In this document: piece by piece, positions 42,911 to 55,483 of the stretch | Layout of the letters: each line of letters starts with the position of its first letter | Position numbering within the stretch: the stretch's first letter is position 1 | From: Torreya grandis | Taxonomy: Eukaryota; Streptophyta; Pinopsida; Cupressales; Taxaceae | DNA length: 64,000 bases | NCBI GenBank assembly: GCA_037957365.1 | Contig: JARHVA010002128.1 | Coordinates: 659,501 to 723,500 of the forward strand | Direction: 5' to 3' | Notes under the pieces: model-generated | What the model saw: the letters and a program-made list of their open reading frames with translations, nothing else | Told to the model about the DNA's origin: nothing | Database searches by the model: none | Made by a program: the position numbers and the translations under genes

Positions 42911-43763
42911 AAAATAGAGTTATTATTGAGGAGATCTTGTAGACATATCCAAACCTCTTGGGGAACCAAATAGATGATTGAGAAGAATCATAGTTTTTTT
43001 AGAGATTCCATACATGCAAGGAGACATTAGATGTGCTATCAAATATGGGAAGGACAAGGATAATGAGAAAAGATAAAAGGAAATAAAACAACAAATAGTA
43101 TCCCTTATCTCTAACCTAGTCAAACCTAAAACAAATAACTTCGGTTACTAACCACTTGAAGGTTAACTGGGGTAGTTTCTAAGTATTTTATTTTTTCCTA
43201 GTTTGGTGTTTTTGGTTATGAGTCAATAAATTTCCTTATTTATTTAAAGGTATAACCTAGATCAATCTACGAGTTAGATAATTTTGAGAAGGCAATAGCA
43301 TAAGTTTTTAAACTATACCATTTGTATTCAAAATTGAGTAATGAGAAAGTTGAATTTGTAAAAAGTTTGTGAATTATTTTAAAGAGGTATTGAAGCTCAA
43401 TTATTAATGAGGAAGGGCCCTCTTGAAATTAGATGTTATGAATATCCAAACCCTCTTTAATTATTAGTCTATTGTGTAAGTTGATTTTACTGTTAAGTTT
43501 GATTATATAAGTGTGATGCATGTATGGTACATAAGTGTGGAATAGTTTTGTAATTATATCATAGAAATTTAATAATATATATATTTATTAAATTAAAAAT
43601 AAATTCATTTTACTAAAACTAGAAAAGTAAGTTGATTTTTGAATTAGTAATGCATATATAGTGCTGACACTCTTGAAAAGCTTACACACCCTAGGTTGAT
43701 AATTAATGTTTAATTAGACTGGTGAATTTGGTAATCAATGGGTAATTAGTCTACACAATATTT

Positions 43764-43781
43764 TGGCACCATTATTAGGGA
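43764..43781 (+). promoter_or_regulatory. Athila primer binding site (decayed tRNA-Asp type)
   Basis: TGGCACCATTATTAGGGA lies 3 bp after the LTR end. Against the usual tRNA-Asp site TGGCGCCGTTGCCGGGGA it matches 12 of 18 positions, and all six differences are G-to-A or C-to-T. The position makes the call firm despite the decay. Confidence 0.85.
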
Positions 43782-44229
43782 GGGTGTAAATTATTGTTTC
43801 TAAAATCAATCATTAATTTTTTTTGGTTAATGCACTATTCTACCCAGCTGGGCAAGTCGAGTGAGGACACTGTAGTGTTTTATGCTAGATGTCTAAGTTC
43901 CTAGACATATAGTTCTAGCCAAGCAATTCAAGTGACGGTACTATAGTGTCTTATTCTAGATGTCTAATTTTATAAAATTAAACAATGCACAAGTTACTTA
44001 ATTCATGTTTCTAGAATTTATTTCTTGCAAAAGTGATTTATTTTTGGTAGTGTGCTTTTAATTTTCCTGATTTCTAGAATAAATTTTCCTTCTTTCATTT
44101 CCTACTTTCTATAATATTATTTCCTAATTTTAGTAGATAATATTTGCTACTTTCTATAAGTATAATTTAAATTCTTATTGTTTTGATTTTAGCATTCCTT
44201 TATTTCTACATTATTTTTTAAAAAAATGG

Positions 44230-46000
44230 TCTAAAATAACTCCCTTGAACACATGAAAATGAAAAAAAAAACTAACTCTATGTAGGAATGGATAGGACAA
44301 ATAAAGGAGTGGCATAACATTTATGTAGAGAGAAAGAGATTCTTGAGGGAGATTCCTACCAAACAAGCCACAACCTACTACTAAGAAAGAACCACAAACA
44401 CCTACAGTAACTAAGAATTATGTTGAAGAATATGGGATAAGTTAGAAGGCTCTTGAATAAGAGAACACTAAGAAACAAAGGAGGTAGATTACATAAGAAC
44501 CATTATTACCTCTAAAAAATGAAACAAAAGTAGAAGAAGCATTACCTAAGTTGGTCAAAAGAAACAAAGGAGATGAACTACATAAACTAGACACTCTAGA
44601 GAGTAACATATTTACAATATTTTATCAAGGCTTTCTTGATCAAATCAAAGAAAGCTCAGGAGAATCTTTAGACACTTCATCTAGTAAAAATACTAAGGAT
44701 CAATAGATAAAAAGTTTATTATCATGCTAACCAAGGGATTGACATAGAGTTTAAGGATGAGATACTCAGCACCTTTGGTATCCATATCACAAGAAGATCC
44801 ATCATGAGTAAAGAAGGAGACTTTGTGGATGACAATGGGACTCCAAACACAATTAATTTTGAAATTCCTATTCCATATGCAATAAACATAACATAAATGA
44901 GAAACATTCCACCCTTATCCTTGCCCAATTTCATAGGTACATTATCAGTAGACCCAAACACATTCTTATTCAAATTTTATATCCTCTATAGAAGCTATGA
45001 ATATAGGTAGGATGCACAAAATTGAAACTTTTTCTAGCTACTCTCAAAGACTCAACACTTCACTAGTTTATGGGATTAGGTAATAATTTAGTCTGCACTT
45101 GGGAAGACATGAAAAATAAAATTTTAGCCAAGTATCAAGAATATATAAGAGGAAGAAGTTATAAAATAAATGACATCTTTAAGATGACTCAAGAGGGGGA
45201 TGAATATTTAGAAGACTATGTTAAACGGTTCATGTTTAGTGTACAAAAATTCAAGCAAAGTGCACTTAGAGAATAACCTTTAAAACTCATCTTCATGAAA
45301 GGATTTAGAGAATATTGTCTAGAATCCTTACACCTAATGAGTGGAGGGAATATTTCTCACCTACCATTATTAGATATCAAAGAGCTAAGCAAGAATTATT
45401 CTATATTTACCATAAACAAAGTCAAGGGAAATAAGCTTCTGTTGCTAACTACAAATGGCATATCAAAAACTGAGGTTAGTAACCTATTACACGACATGAA
45501 ATAGGATATCATTAGCCATTTGAAAACCTAATTGGATAGCATGCACTCAAGACAAAAGTAATCAACTTTGGATCAAGCCTACACCATTTACTATCTAAAT
45601 TGAAAGAAGAAAAAAGCTAATTGTAGATGTCATGAGGTTCAAGCTAAAGTAGCTCACATCACAACTGAAGAACCAAAAATAGTATATCTACACATTGTAA
45701 TAGGAGATAGTGACTAGGTCTTCTATGTTTTATAAATAAGGCTATGGGTACAATGACCACCTTATCAAGGTATGGGAAAAAATCCACCATTGACAAATTT
45801 TACATCCTTTAATTCATAATTTTTAAATGCTACTCCCAATTGGACTAGTCCTTAGATGAACATTCCAATCCTAATTCTAGCTAGCATCCACCTCAATCAA
45901 GCTACTCTACCACCTCTTCATATGCTCCATAAAATGTATCCCCATCTTAGATACAATCTTGGTAACCACCCCAAGGCCCACCCTTCAAAAACTAGTGGCA
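44230..46000 (+). pseudogene. Athila gag
   Basis: The leader ends near 44230. The clear part is 45000-45500. FMGLGNNLVCTWEDMKNKIL, KYQEYI, DIFKMTQEGDEYLEDYVKRF and then FMKGFREYCLESL match the WFMGLG...TWE.MK..FL.KY, FKMTQ.EDE.LEDYVERF and F.RG.RDDCLD.L pattern of plant gypsy gags. The N-terminal 700 bp is worn, with stops every 20-40 codons. The Pro/Gln-rich stretch at 45830-46140 may be its C-terminus. Confidence 0.85.
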
Positions 46001-46479
46001 ATAACCCTTGACACCTAACCAGCCATGGGGAAGCTCTTCAGGAGAATATCCTCAATAACAACAACAACAACATCCTACTCTTATTCCCAATAAACAAGTT
46101 GCCCCCAAGCCTAACTAGCTACCTACCCAACCTATATATAATCTTGTAAATAAATTGGTGTATTCCACATTCAGTACTAAGCTTGTTTAGTACCTGACAT
46201 ACATAGTGAACATCAATGAAGTTCACCTCCATTCAGGGAATGTTTTAACACCCCAAACACCAACAATAATAAGGTATTTAGATGATGAAAGCCTAAAAAA
46301 ATATTATAACCCACCTCCATCACCTCAATAACTATCTAAACTAGTAAATAAAATAACCCCCCCATTTCTAGAATGTCTCAGCCTTCAATGCCATATGATT
46401 GAACTTAAGTTTGATTTTATGGGATAGCTTAAGAAAATTTGTGTCAAAATCCATTTATTATAGGCCATCAAGAATGTAC

Positions 46480-46990
46480 CCATATATTCCAAAGCTGTTA
46501 GAGACCTCTGTCTACAAAAACTAGGAAGGAATTTTAAAAAATCCTAATATTGTGCATGTGATTGGCCAACTAGTAGACGTCATACTAGGGAACACCTACC
46601 AAGGAAATATTTACATCTAGGATTCCTGATAGTAATAGTCTATATCCATGACCAACAATTATCTTACACATTGATAGACTTAGGGGCTACAATAAATATA
46701 ATGATAACCAAAACTATGCACAAACTACAACTAAATAATATTCATCTCACATCAACACTACTAAAAATGGTTGATAGGTCTATAATCAGACCAGAGAGAA
46801 TTATTAAAGATCTTATTATCACTATATATTTTTAGGAGTATCCTACATATTTAATTATGCTATAGCCTAAGTCTAATTTGGGTGGATACCCCCTTATTTT
46901 AAGATGACCTTGGCTTACCACAATTGATGCCTTTAGTAGTTCTAGATCAGGTAACATGATGATATCCAACATCTACCACACTAAGTATTT
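46480..46990 (+). pseudogene. Athila aspartic protease
   Basis: The active-site box reads SYTLIDLGATINIM at about 46661-46702. DLGA in place of D[ST]GA is characteristic of Athila-type proteases. The later PLILR*PWLTTIDAF at about 46890-46935 corresponds to the family PLILGRPFLAT.. flap/helix block. The domain is in one frame with few stops. Its family role is to process the gag-pol polyprotein. Confidence 0.87.
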
Positions 46991-47299
46991 GGTTCTTTAT
47001 CCCCCAACATAGTTTGTTTTTACACTAGAGCTTACATTATGGATTGAAGAAAATGAGGCAGATCAACCTTCCTTGATTTTAGTATATACCATAGACCATG
47101 CATGCATATTGATTGATCAAGAGGAGGATACTATTCTCTCTAATATTTTTTAGTATAATTACCAAAATCCTTTTACATATCTTAACCAATTGTAATTTTT
47201 TGAGTGCCCATTTATAAATTTTAAAAATTAGATAATTCTTATGCATCTAAATATAAAATATTTCACTAGCTTCTACCTCATAGTTACAGCCAAACTAGA

Positions 47300-48300
47300 T
47301 CCATTAGCAATATGAAAATAATGAAAGCACTCTCAAAATAAATTGAAATCTCTCCAAGGAAAACATTGATTATTAACAAGTTAGAGTTAAATGAGGGAAA
47401 TCATCTAGTTAGAATGTTGCATGCAAACCAACATGTTTTTACATGGGATTATGAGTATATGCAAAGAATCAACCCAAAAACATGCACACATCATATTTAC
47501 ATCAAAGAAGAGTGCCAACCAATTAGATAGCCACAACGTAGGATGAATCCAACTCTTCAAGAAATAGTTAAAAAGGAATTACAAATTTTTTTGACTACTA
47601 GATTTATATATCCCATCTTAAACAATGAATGGATGTCACCTTTGGTAATTATACCAAAGAAAAATAGAGAATCATGTGTATGCATTAATTATAGGGAACT
47701 CAACACAACAACCAGGAAGGATCACTTTTCTCTACACTTCATTAACCAAGTGTCAGGACACACTAGCAGGGAAGAAATATTTTTCCTTTTGGGATGGCTT
47801 CATTCATGACAACTAGATTAGAATTGCTCTTGAGGACCAAGAAAAGTTCACCTTTACTTGTCGCTAGGGTACCTATGGTTATGATATATTACCCTTTGGG
47901 ATATGTAATGATCTAGTAATATTCTATATGGTTGTCCTAAGTATCTTTGTAGATATTTCCAATAAATGTGGAGAAATTTATATGGATGACTTCACTATTT
48001 ATGAAGAGATATTTGATGAATGCTTCAAAAACCTAGAAAAAGTGTTGCAATGTTGTCAAGAGCACCATCTATCTCTCAACCATAAGAAATGTTACATGCT
48101 GATGATAGAAGGTATTATCTTAGGATACTACATATCTATTGAAGGAATTAATGTTGACCATGAAAAAATTAGGATCATCAAAAACCTACCTATTCCTCAA
48201 AAACAAAAAAAATTAGGATTTTTTTAGGACACGCTAATTACTATAGGAGATTCATCAACAATTTTAGTAAAGTAGCAGCACTATTATTCACCCTTTTGAC
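47300..48300 (+). pseudogene. Athila reverse transcriptase
   Basis: The open piece 47543-47809 begins MNPTLQEIVKKELQ and contains FIYPILNNEWMSPLVIIPKK and CVCINYRELNTTTRKDHFSL, the fingers of Athila RTs (NP.M.EVV.KE..., WVSPV...PKK, RVCIDYRKLN.ATRKDHFPL). A frame change follows at about 47800-47930. The piece 47928-48227 has the intact catalytic YMDD at 47979-47990 (in EIYMDDFTIY), then NLEKVLQCC and GIILGYYISIEGI. A shift near 48225 separates the thumb (HANYRRFINNFSK). Confidence 0.92.
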
Positions 48301-48895
48301 TAAAGATGCCAAATTTCTATAGACCCCTACTTGTGATACAACCTTCAAATAATTGAAGGAATTATTGACCACCACCCCTATTCTATGTGGTCTTGATTGG
48401 AATCTTCCCTTCCACATTCACAAATATGTTTCAAATACTGCCCTCAGAGATGTGCTTGGCCAAAAATAGGAAGCACTTAATTATGCCATCTATTTTGTAA
48501 GAAAAAACATGAAGGCAACAAAAATAAATTGCATAGTTATTGAAAAAGAGTTCTTGGTGGTAGTTTATGCTATCAACAAGTTTCATCACTACATCATAGG
48601 ATATTAGGCCTTTGTTCATACAGACCATGCAACCATTTGGTACCTTGTGAACAAACTAGTTGCTCTATCCAGAGTGAGAATATAGTTCCTCTTATTATAA
48701 TAATTGTATATCACCATTGTAGATAAGCTTGATAAGGACAATGTAGTGGCTGACTTTTTATCATGCTTTCAAAATCCTGAAGAGGATACCATAGTGGATG
48801 ACTCATTTCTAGATGATCACCTATTTTCTCTCACCCTTACCACACCTTGTTATGTTGATATTGCTAACTACCTTATAAAAAGGTTACTTTCATAG
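48300..48895 (+). pseudogene. Athila RNase H
   Basis: The readings EALNYAIYFVRKNM, IVIEKEFLVVVYAINKF and AFVHTDHATIWYLVNK correspond to the Y.T.EKELLAVVFA..KFR and VHTDHAALKYLL.K blocks of gypsy RNase H. The end NVVADFLSCFQNPEED matches N.VADHLSRL. The acidic Glu and Asp of these blocks are kept. TAG codons interrupt it. Confidence 0.88.
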
Positions 48896-48939
48896 TACTT
48901 CCTCCCCAAACAAAGGTGAGCATTGATTCACAAAAGTGC

Positions 48940-50130
48940 TAGATATTCATGGTTTTCTAGTTTCTTTTTCTATACTAGGCCTGACTTTATCATCAGAAGA
49001 TGTCTTAGAGAAGATGAAGTTCCAAATATCCTTAAATCCTATCATAATGAAACCTGTGGAGGACACTTTGTATTAAAGTGTACAATAGTCAAAATTTTGA
49101 ATACAAGATACTATTGACCCTCACTCTATAAATATGAAATAATAAATACTACTCATTGTGATAGATGTCAGTGTATGGGGAGACCCACACATTTAGATGA
49201 AATTTCTTTACATCCCAATATGGTGCTTGAACCATTTGAAAAGTGGGGCCTAAACTTTTTAGGACCTTTTGATCTAAAATCCAACAATAAAGAGAAAATC
49301 CTTATTTGTACTAACTATGCCACTAAATGGGTGGAAGTAAAGGCTCTTACACACACTAGGGATGAGAAAGTGGTAGCTTTACTCTATGAAGAAATATTTA
49401 CTTGATATGGTCTACCATGTGAAAGAGTCACTAATTAGGGACCCTAATTCACTACTAATTTAATTACTATCTTGGTCTAGAAATATGAGATTAGGCATAA
49501 AAAATCAACTCTATATCATCTAGAGTCTAATAGATAGATGGAAGTCACCAACAAGGAGTTAGAAAATATTATAACAAAGAATATTAGTATGTCTCATAAA
49601 TACTAGGAGGCTAGGCTTTCTTAAAATGTGTGGGCTTATTGAACCGCATGGAAGATGACTATGGGATTCACTCCATATGAGTTGGTCTATAAAAAGAAAC
49701 CTATCTTGGTAATTGAATTTGGGCACAAGACCTTAAAAACATTACTAGAACTTGGGATGGATATATCTGAAGCCCAAAAAGAAAGGATTTTTTAGTTGAA
49801 TGCCTTAGATGAATATATACAATAGGCATTATAAAACATAGAGTTTATACAAAAATAGTGGATTAGATGGCATGCCAAGTACATTAAAACTAGGAAATTC
49901 CATATAAGAGTTTGGGCTCTTCTTTTTGACTCTAAATACAAGGACCACAAGGGTAAACTCTAGACCATATGGCTTGGTCCTTTTGAGATTGAGCACATTT
50001 TTGACAATGGAGTAATCCAAATCCAAACCATTGATCCAGTGAGATTATATTTTCTATTCAATGGCCATAGACTCAAGTTATACAAAAATCCACTTAGTTA
50101 GGAAGAATTTACCAGTCTCATATGCCAGCA
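48940..50130 (+). pseudogene. Athila integrase with two active-site Asp replaced by Asn
   Basis: The zinc domain spans SYHNETCGGHF to HCDRCQC near 49040-49180. The catalytic core has WGLNFLGPF at 49244-49270, where the family has WGIDFMGPF, so the first Asp is Asn (codon 49253-49255). The second block reads VTN*GP*F where VSDQG.HF is expected, so the second Asp is also Asn (codon 49433-49435). The Glu is kept in MEVTNKELE. WAYRTA- and FTPYELVY-like blocks follow, then a WLGPFEIEHIFDNG end, the gypsy C-terminal module. Both changes are single GAY-to-AAY transitions, in line with decay rather than a new function. Confidence 0.9.
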
Positions 50131-50414
50131 GTTACAAGATGGATATAATGATGGCCTAGATAGGCATGTTTCCTCACCAAAAAAGTGAAAGCACTAGTCC
50201 ACACTTAGATGAATAAGGAGAGGAGGAAATCCTTTCCCTCCTCTATTATTATGAATAATACCTTTACCTAGTTCTTGATAAGTCACATTTCTAGGTGATT
50301 TGGCCAGGACCCTAAATAAACTACTACAAAAAATAGTTAGAGTCAATAATTTGGGTAGCCAATAGGCTATTTTTCTACCTAGAAGCTATCAAAAACATCA
50401 AAAAATGGGTTTTC

Positions 50415-50454
<40 letters not shown>

Positions 50455-51930
50455 GATGTTGTTGATAGCTTTTGGGTAGAAAAATAGCCTACTAGCTACC
50501 CAAATCTATAAAAAAGGCCTAAGTAGAAAACCATTGTGTTGGCTATTTAGGGGTCGAAACAAAAATAAATGAAAAAGGGAAAGTGAGAATGGATGTAGTG
50601 AGAGGTTAATCCCTTGAATTCCAATTGTTCATGTTAACACATGTTTTCTCCAGTTGCTATGGGCATTTTTGTAGCTACTACGGGCACCTTCTACATAGTT
50701 ATCCATCACTTTGTAGCCTTCTACAGGAACTTATATAGATATTTTAGGTACCCTCTCATTCCTATTCTCACCTTTATATGGATCATTCAAGATAGATCCT
50801 CCTATAACTCTCACATATGTCTTGGCTATTGGCTTTTAGGCATTGCATGAAAGTCATCAGACAACCTCATAAAAGAACGAAGGAGGATTAGGGATGAAAA
50901 TGCCATATCTATTGCCTAAAACTACCCTCGAATAATAATCTATAGAGCCATAATAAATAATATAACTTCTCTTTCTATATGGAATTTTTATAGACCATAA
51001 TTTATGCCTACAGGGACAATCATGATTTATTTTTAGTTCTAGTCATTTTATGAAGATAATTTCACTGTGTTGACCAGTGAGATCTTAAATTTATTTGGAA
51101 CATAGGTTCCATGTTTCAAGACCCTATTGATTACTATAGCCAAGCCCACCAAGGATAAAACTTTTAAGGCATAAGCAACATCTAGACACTTATCCACTAA
51201 TTCATGTAGATGAAGGTCACTAGGTAGTAATGCCCTTAGTTACCTGCTCAATATCTTTTAGCCCATCACTTGGATCACTTAATTTTTCAATTTCCACCTT
51301 ATGGTATGGAATAAATCATTTATCAACTAAGTCTTAGACCGTTGTTCCATGTAGACTATCCTACATCACATGAACATGAGCTATAGGCATCATTAATGCC
51401 TAACCACTAGTGATCTCCCAATCATTTACAAAGGGTCCACTTTACTTCAATTTCTACTGCTAGCCCAATCATTACATCTATTAATTTTTCACATGCAAAT
51501 ATTTTCATGCTAAAACATATGAAACTCCCTAAGCATCACATCTAGAACACCATTATTAGAAGGTACATCATATCTTTCATCATTGAAACTATCTTCATTA
51601 TTTTGATATAAAACATATGATATTAATAAATCATATTTAATTATGAATTTAGTCATTCATTCAAAAATTCTATCACATCACCTCTAAACCCTCATGATGA
51701 CCCATCTTATCCCATACTTCCTACTCATTCCACATCACCTGAGGACACATGATAGCTCAAGTGGGGGGAGAATGCTATGGGTTAGAACCTCCTATGCCAT
51801 GGGAACCCTTGAGATGCCATAATTTGAAACTTTTAACCCCACATCCACAATTATTGATTTAAACCTTGTAATTGAAAACTTCACATTCACCATTTGTGAA
51901 CCAAACCTTGCAACCTATAAACCCCACATT
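50131..51930 (+). other. Athila post-pol spacer
   Basis: No protein domain is visible. It contains the inverted repeat at 50349-50505 and, at about 51757-51768, a G-rich purine tract (GTGGGGGGAGAA) very like the polypurine tract before the 3' LTR. The ORF-like 50641-50850 has no recognisable family. Confidence 0.6.
50349..50505. mobile_element. MITE-like inverted repeat with a (TA)n loop
   Basis: The left arm ATTTGGGTAGCC...GCTATTTTTCTACC...AAGCTATCAA mirrors the right arm ending GCTACCCAAAT. The arms are about 50 nt each with a handful of mismatches. The centre is (TA)n at 50417-50451. Size (157 bp), terminal inverted repeats and AT-rich loop suggest a MITE, or a TA-rich hairpin it left behind. 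I see no certain target duplication, so the superfamily is open. Confidence 0.75.
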
Positions 51931-54770
51931 TGCCATTATAGAACAAACCTATTGCAGGTAGATTTCCATAGATCCAAAGAGTGTGCAGTTGACTATTGGT
52001 TAAAGGTAATGATGGATATGTTAAAATGGGAGGGCTAGTCATATAGAGAGAGCCCTCAAACCATAGGTACTTACATGGAAACTAAACCAGTTGGATGTCT
52101 TTCATAGAGCTAGTTAGACCAACTATTTTGAATGGTTGTAAGATTTTTTAGAGCCTCTTGCCAGGTCATTTATTAGTTATTTTGATGGAAACCAAGCCAA
52201 TGTATGTGGTATCACATTTATAATTATTGAGACCTTAGTGAGCCAAGAAACTGGGCTACCAATCATGGGGGAAAATTGACAGGATAGACCCAATGGCCAA
52301 GAAACTAGCTAGTAGTTTTACCAAGAAAATGAAAGATTGGTATTAAATAAAGGAGTTGTGGAAAGAATTAGTCTAATTTCATAATGGAGAGAGATAACAT
52401 CATATATTATCAATTACATGACCTATGAGGGAATGTATTCCCTCATTTACACTCTCCAGTTTAAAATTTTAAATCATTTAAGACATAATAGAGTAATTAA
52501 TGTTCCAAATTTCTTATGGAATATTTTGAAAAGAATATCCATAGAATATCAAAAGGGAACTAAAACATAATTATCTCATAGCTACCTAATATGGATCATA
52601 ATTAAATAAAGAGTAGATTCTATCAGACTTGACCTCACTTGGGAGAAATTTTTTGCCCTAAAAAATATTGCACCCTAGCAAGAAGAGGACATTGATGAGA
52701 GGGAATCCCTTGAGGAGTAGCCCCAAAAAACTATTTAGGAAGATGTTTAGGGCACTAGATCTATTGGTCAGTCTATAGCCACTGAAAGTCCATCTAAGAC
52801 TACTATGAAAAAGAATAAGAGGAGAAGAATAGTCTTATTCCTTTCTGACATAGAGGAGGAAAGCCCACAATAGCATGTCCCTTCTCCCATTATGTCCTCA
52901 CCTCATATTTATTCCTCCAAAATATCTCCTACTAGATAAGAAGAAGTCCCCCTATAAGTTGATACACACAAAAAAAAAAAAAAAAAAAACTCCATCAGTC
53001 ACCCCTCCTGTAAGAAAAATGAAAACCAAGGGGAAGAAACCCATGGTGTCAAAAAGAAGGAGACCTCCTCTTAAAAGTTGTCAAAGGATGAAAAAATAAA
53101 ATACCACTAAAACCTCCTTAACCATAGCTATTATTGATGATGAAGAACCAAGGAAAGAGCCTAGGCTTAAGAAAATCCCTGATGGATTTGAAATGGAGGA
53201 ATGGTCTATTAATGAAGGATCTACTAAGGTAGAAGAAGAAAAATAGTCACCTCTCCCATCTAGATTCACTAAGGAGGACATTGATCTCCTTAGAAACATT
53301 GGATACACAAAGGAGGAATTGAGAGAGGTAGAGAAACATACAGGAGAAGAATAATTGGCTAAAAAAGATGTTATGGAAAAAGGAAGAGAATAAGAAAAAA
53401 TTTCTCATGATCAGGAGTTCCAAACATTAGAACAAGCTATGGAGGAAATATATAGAATTAGAAATGAGATAAAATAACTAAAAGGAAAATGAGGTATTGA
53501 AATGCTTCTAGGAGAAACAAAGTTTATAAAATACTCTAGGGATAAAGAGAATATAGTGGAGGAACCTATATCATCCTCATCCACCTTGTCCATAGAAGCC
53601 CTTGCAATAAGAGTATGTTCTAGCTTTGGTACCCTTCTATCATGGATTTGATCCTCCATTGCCCAATACACCAACACCTACTATAGAAGAAGTTATTGAT
53701 GTGTATTTCTTAGCCACCACACCAGTAGAGACTGATGATGTTTTGTTTTTTTTAAAGGAAAAAATTAGTAATAATAACCTAACATAAAGAATTGGTGCAG
53801 AGATTCAAGGGATATGTTAAATCAAAAGAACATGTTAAATTACAAAAAATAGAATTTATTGAAATTAGGATCATATATCTAGAGGAAATGATTGACAAAT
53901 TTTATGAAATTACTAAGCTATTGATGGAGTACAGACCCCCTTCTAGGGTGTATGCTATATACTTGGTATAAAAATGGTTAAAATTTATGTATGATAGGAT
54001 TTATAATGATCAATATTATATGGTTTGTGACCCAAGATCTTTCTTTAATGAGTATAGATATGTTGATCTTAATATTCAATCCTAGCTAAGTGAATTATAG
54101 ATTCACCAATATGTTTTTCTCAGTGATATAGAATGGAATCACAACATCTATTTGGGGGATGCCATGTTAAATGCATTTTCTTTATATGTTTTGAATGAAA
54201 TTTAAAGAAGAAAACAAATGGAAGAATATCAAGAAAAGGATAAAAAAGCCACCATAATGATCAAGGATAAATCCAAAGATTCAGATGATGTATTGGAAGA
54301 ATGGATCTCATTTATGAGCATAAATGCTCCACATGAATGGGTTGTTAGAAAGTAGGTGGAAGTCTAGAAACACTATTTGAGTCTCATAGCAAGAGATGGA
54401 AGGAAAATTTGTGTTGTCTACTCTCACAAATGGGTAGAAATCTTAGATTCCTTGAAAAGGAAGGAACTATACTCCCCTCAAAACCTTAGGGAGGACATCC
54501 ATAGAGTATACTTATATATTAAACTTGTTAGGAAGTGGAGAATACAAAGGTTGGGATTGATGTTTCAATCCCCTATATTCTGGTTCCCAATTCTTGATTG
54601 GGAAATAAATGTTCTAGCTAACTGAGAGGTAGAGAAGAAAATATGGGAACACATTGAGAATGATAAAGGTTTTTACATCATAGAGGGGTCAAGCTATCTT
54701 GAACCCCTAGACTTTAGAAAATTTTATGATTTTAGAATGTAACCAAGACCTGCTTGAGGTTGAGAAAGAG
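51930..54770 (+). pseudogene. Athila extra reading frame after pol (unidentified product)
   Basis: A long plus-strand frame with scattered stops. The first part (52140-52690) is globular: FLEPLARSFISYFDGNQ, GITFIIIETLVSQETGLPI, and later NHLRHNRVINVPNFLWNILK. This resembles the extra protein that many plant gypsy elements carry after integrase. The middle (52800-53400) is Lys/Glu-rich with KKNKRRRIV and DDEEPRKEPRLKK, and includes a 19-nt poly-A run at 52971. A C-terminal part (53700-54625) is again structured, ending in the open piece 54377-54625 (SLIARDGRKICVVYSHKW). Such frames are sometimes called env-like, but I see no convincing signal peptide or membrane span. The function is not known. 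Confidence 0.65.
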
Positions 54771-54771
54771 A

Positions 54772-54786
54772 TTAAGTAGGGGGGAG
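54772..54786 (+). promoter_or_regulatory. Athila polypurine tract
   Basis: AAGTAGGGGGGAG directly precedes the TGATGAGG start of the 3' LTR, the place and composition required for plus-strand priming. Confidence 0.88.
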
Positions 54787-54918
54787 TGATGAGGCCACCA
54801 ATTGATTAATTTTATAGCCTCATCCATGCTTCATCTATGTCTTTTTATATGTAAATCATATAACTATTCATCACTAAAGCAAATGAATGAATGAAGTTAT
54901 GATTTTTTATCTACATTG

Positions 54919-55087
<169 letters not shown>

Positions 55088-55201
55088 ATGAATTATTGAT
55101 GCTTTTCCTTGATTGAATTATATTAGTGTGACTTTATCTAACAAAAATTTGAAGGGTCATGAAAGGTTGTAGGATCTTGCTAAGACATAACTATTACAAG
55201 A

Positions 55202-55483
55202 TGCCCATAGCAATTGTAGGCCTCACCTACAGGTTGCCCATAGCCATTGCAAAGTGCCCATAAAAACTATAGGCTTCACCTATAGGTTGCCTAAAGCCAC
55301 TATATAATACCTACAATAACTATAGTATTCACCTATAGGTTGCCTAAAGCTACTATGAAATACCCATAGGAATTATAGGCTTAACCTAAAAGGTACCTAT
55401 AGCCGCTATAGAGTGCTTGTAGTGACTAAAATTTTCACCTATAGGTTACCTGTAGCTACTGTAGAGTGCCTGTAACCACTATG
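55202..55483 (+). repeat. 53-bp tandem array in Athila 3' LTR
   Basis: Five units of 53 bp from 55202, and a sixth partial unit starting at 55467. Unit number and register are the same as in the 5' LTR, so the array was present when the element inserted and has not changed in number since. Confidence 0.95.

Larger units (their letters stand above)
42313..43760 (+). repeat. Athila 5' LTR
   Basis: It starts TAATGAGGCCACC (the 3' copy has TGATGAGGCCACC, so G became A) and ends CTACACAATA. It aligns with 54787-56333 throughout, including the (GT)n tract, the 53-bp array and the GTAAGTGTGATGCATG-type stretch. It is about 100 bp shorter than the 3' copy, almost all of that in the GT tract. Confidence 0.93.
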
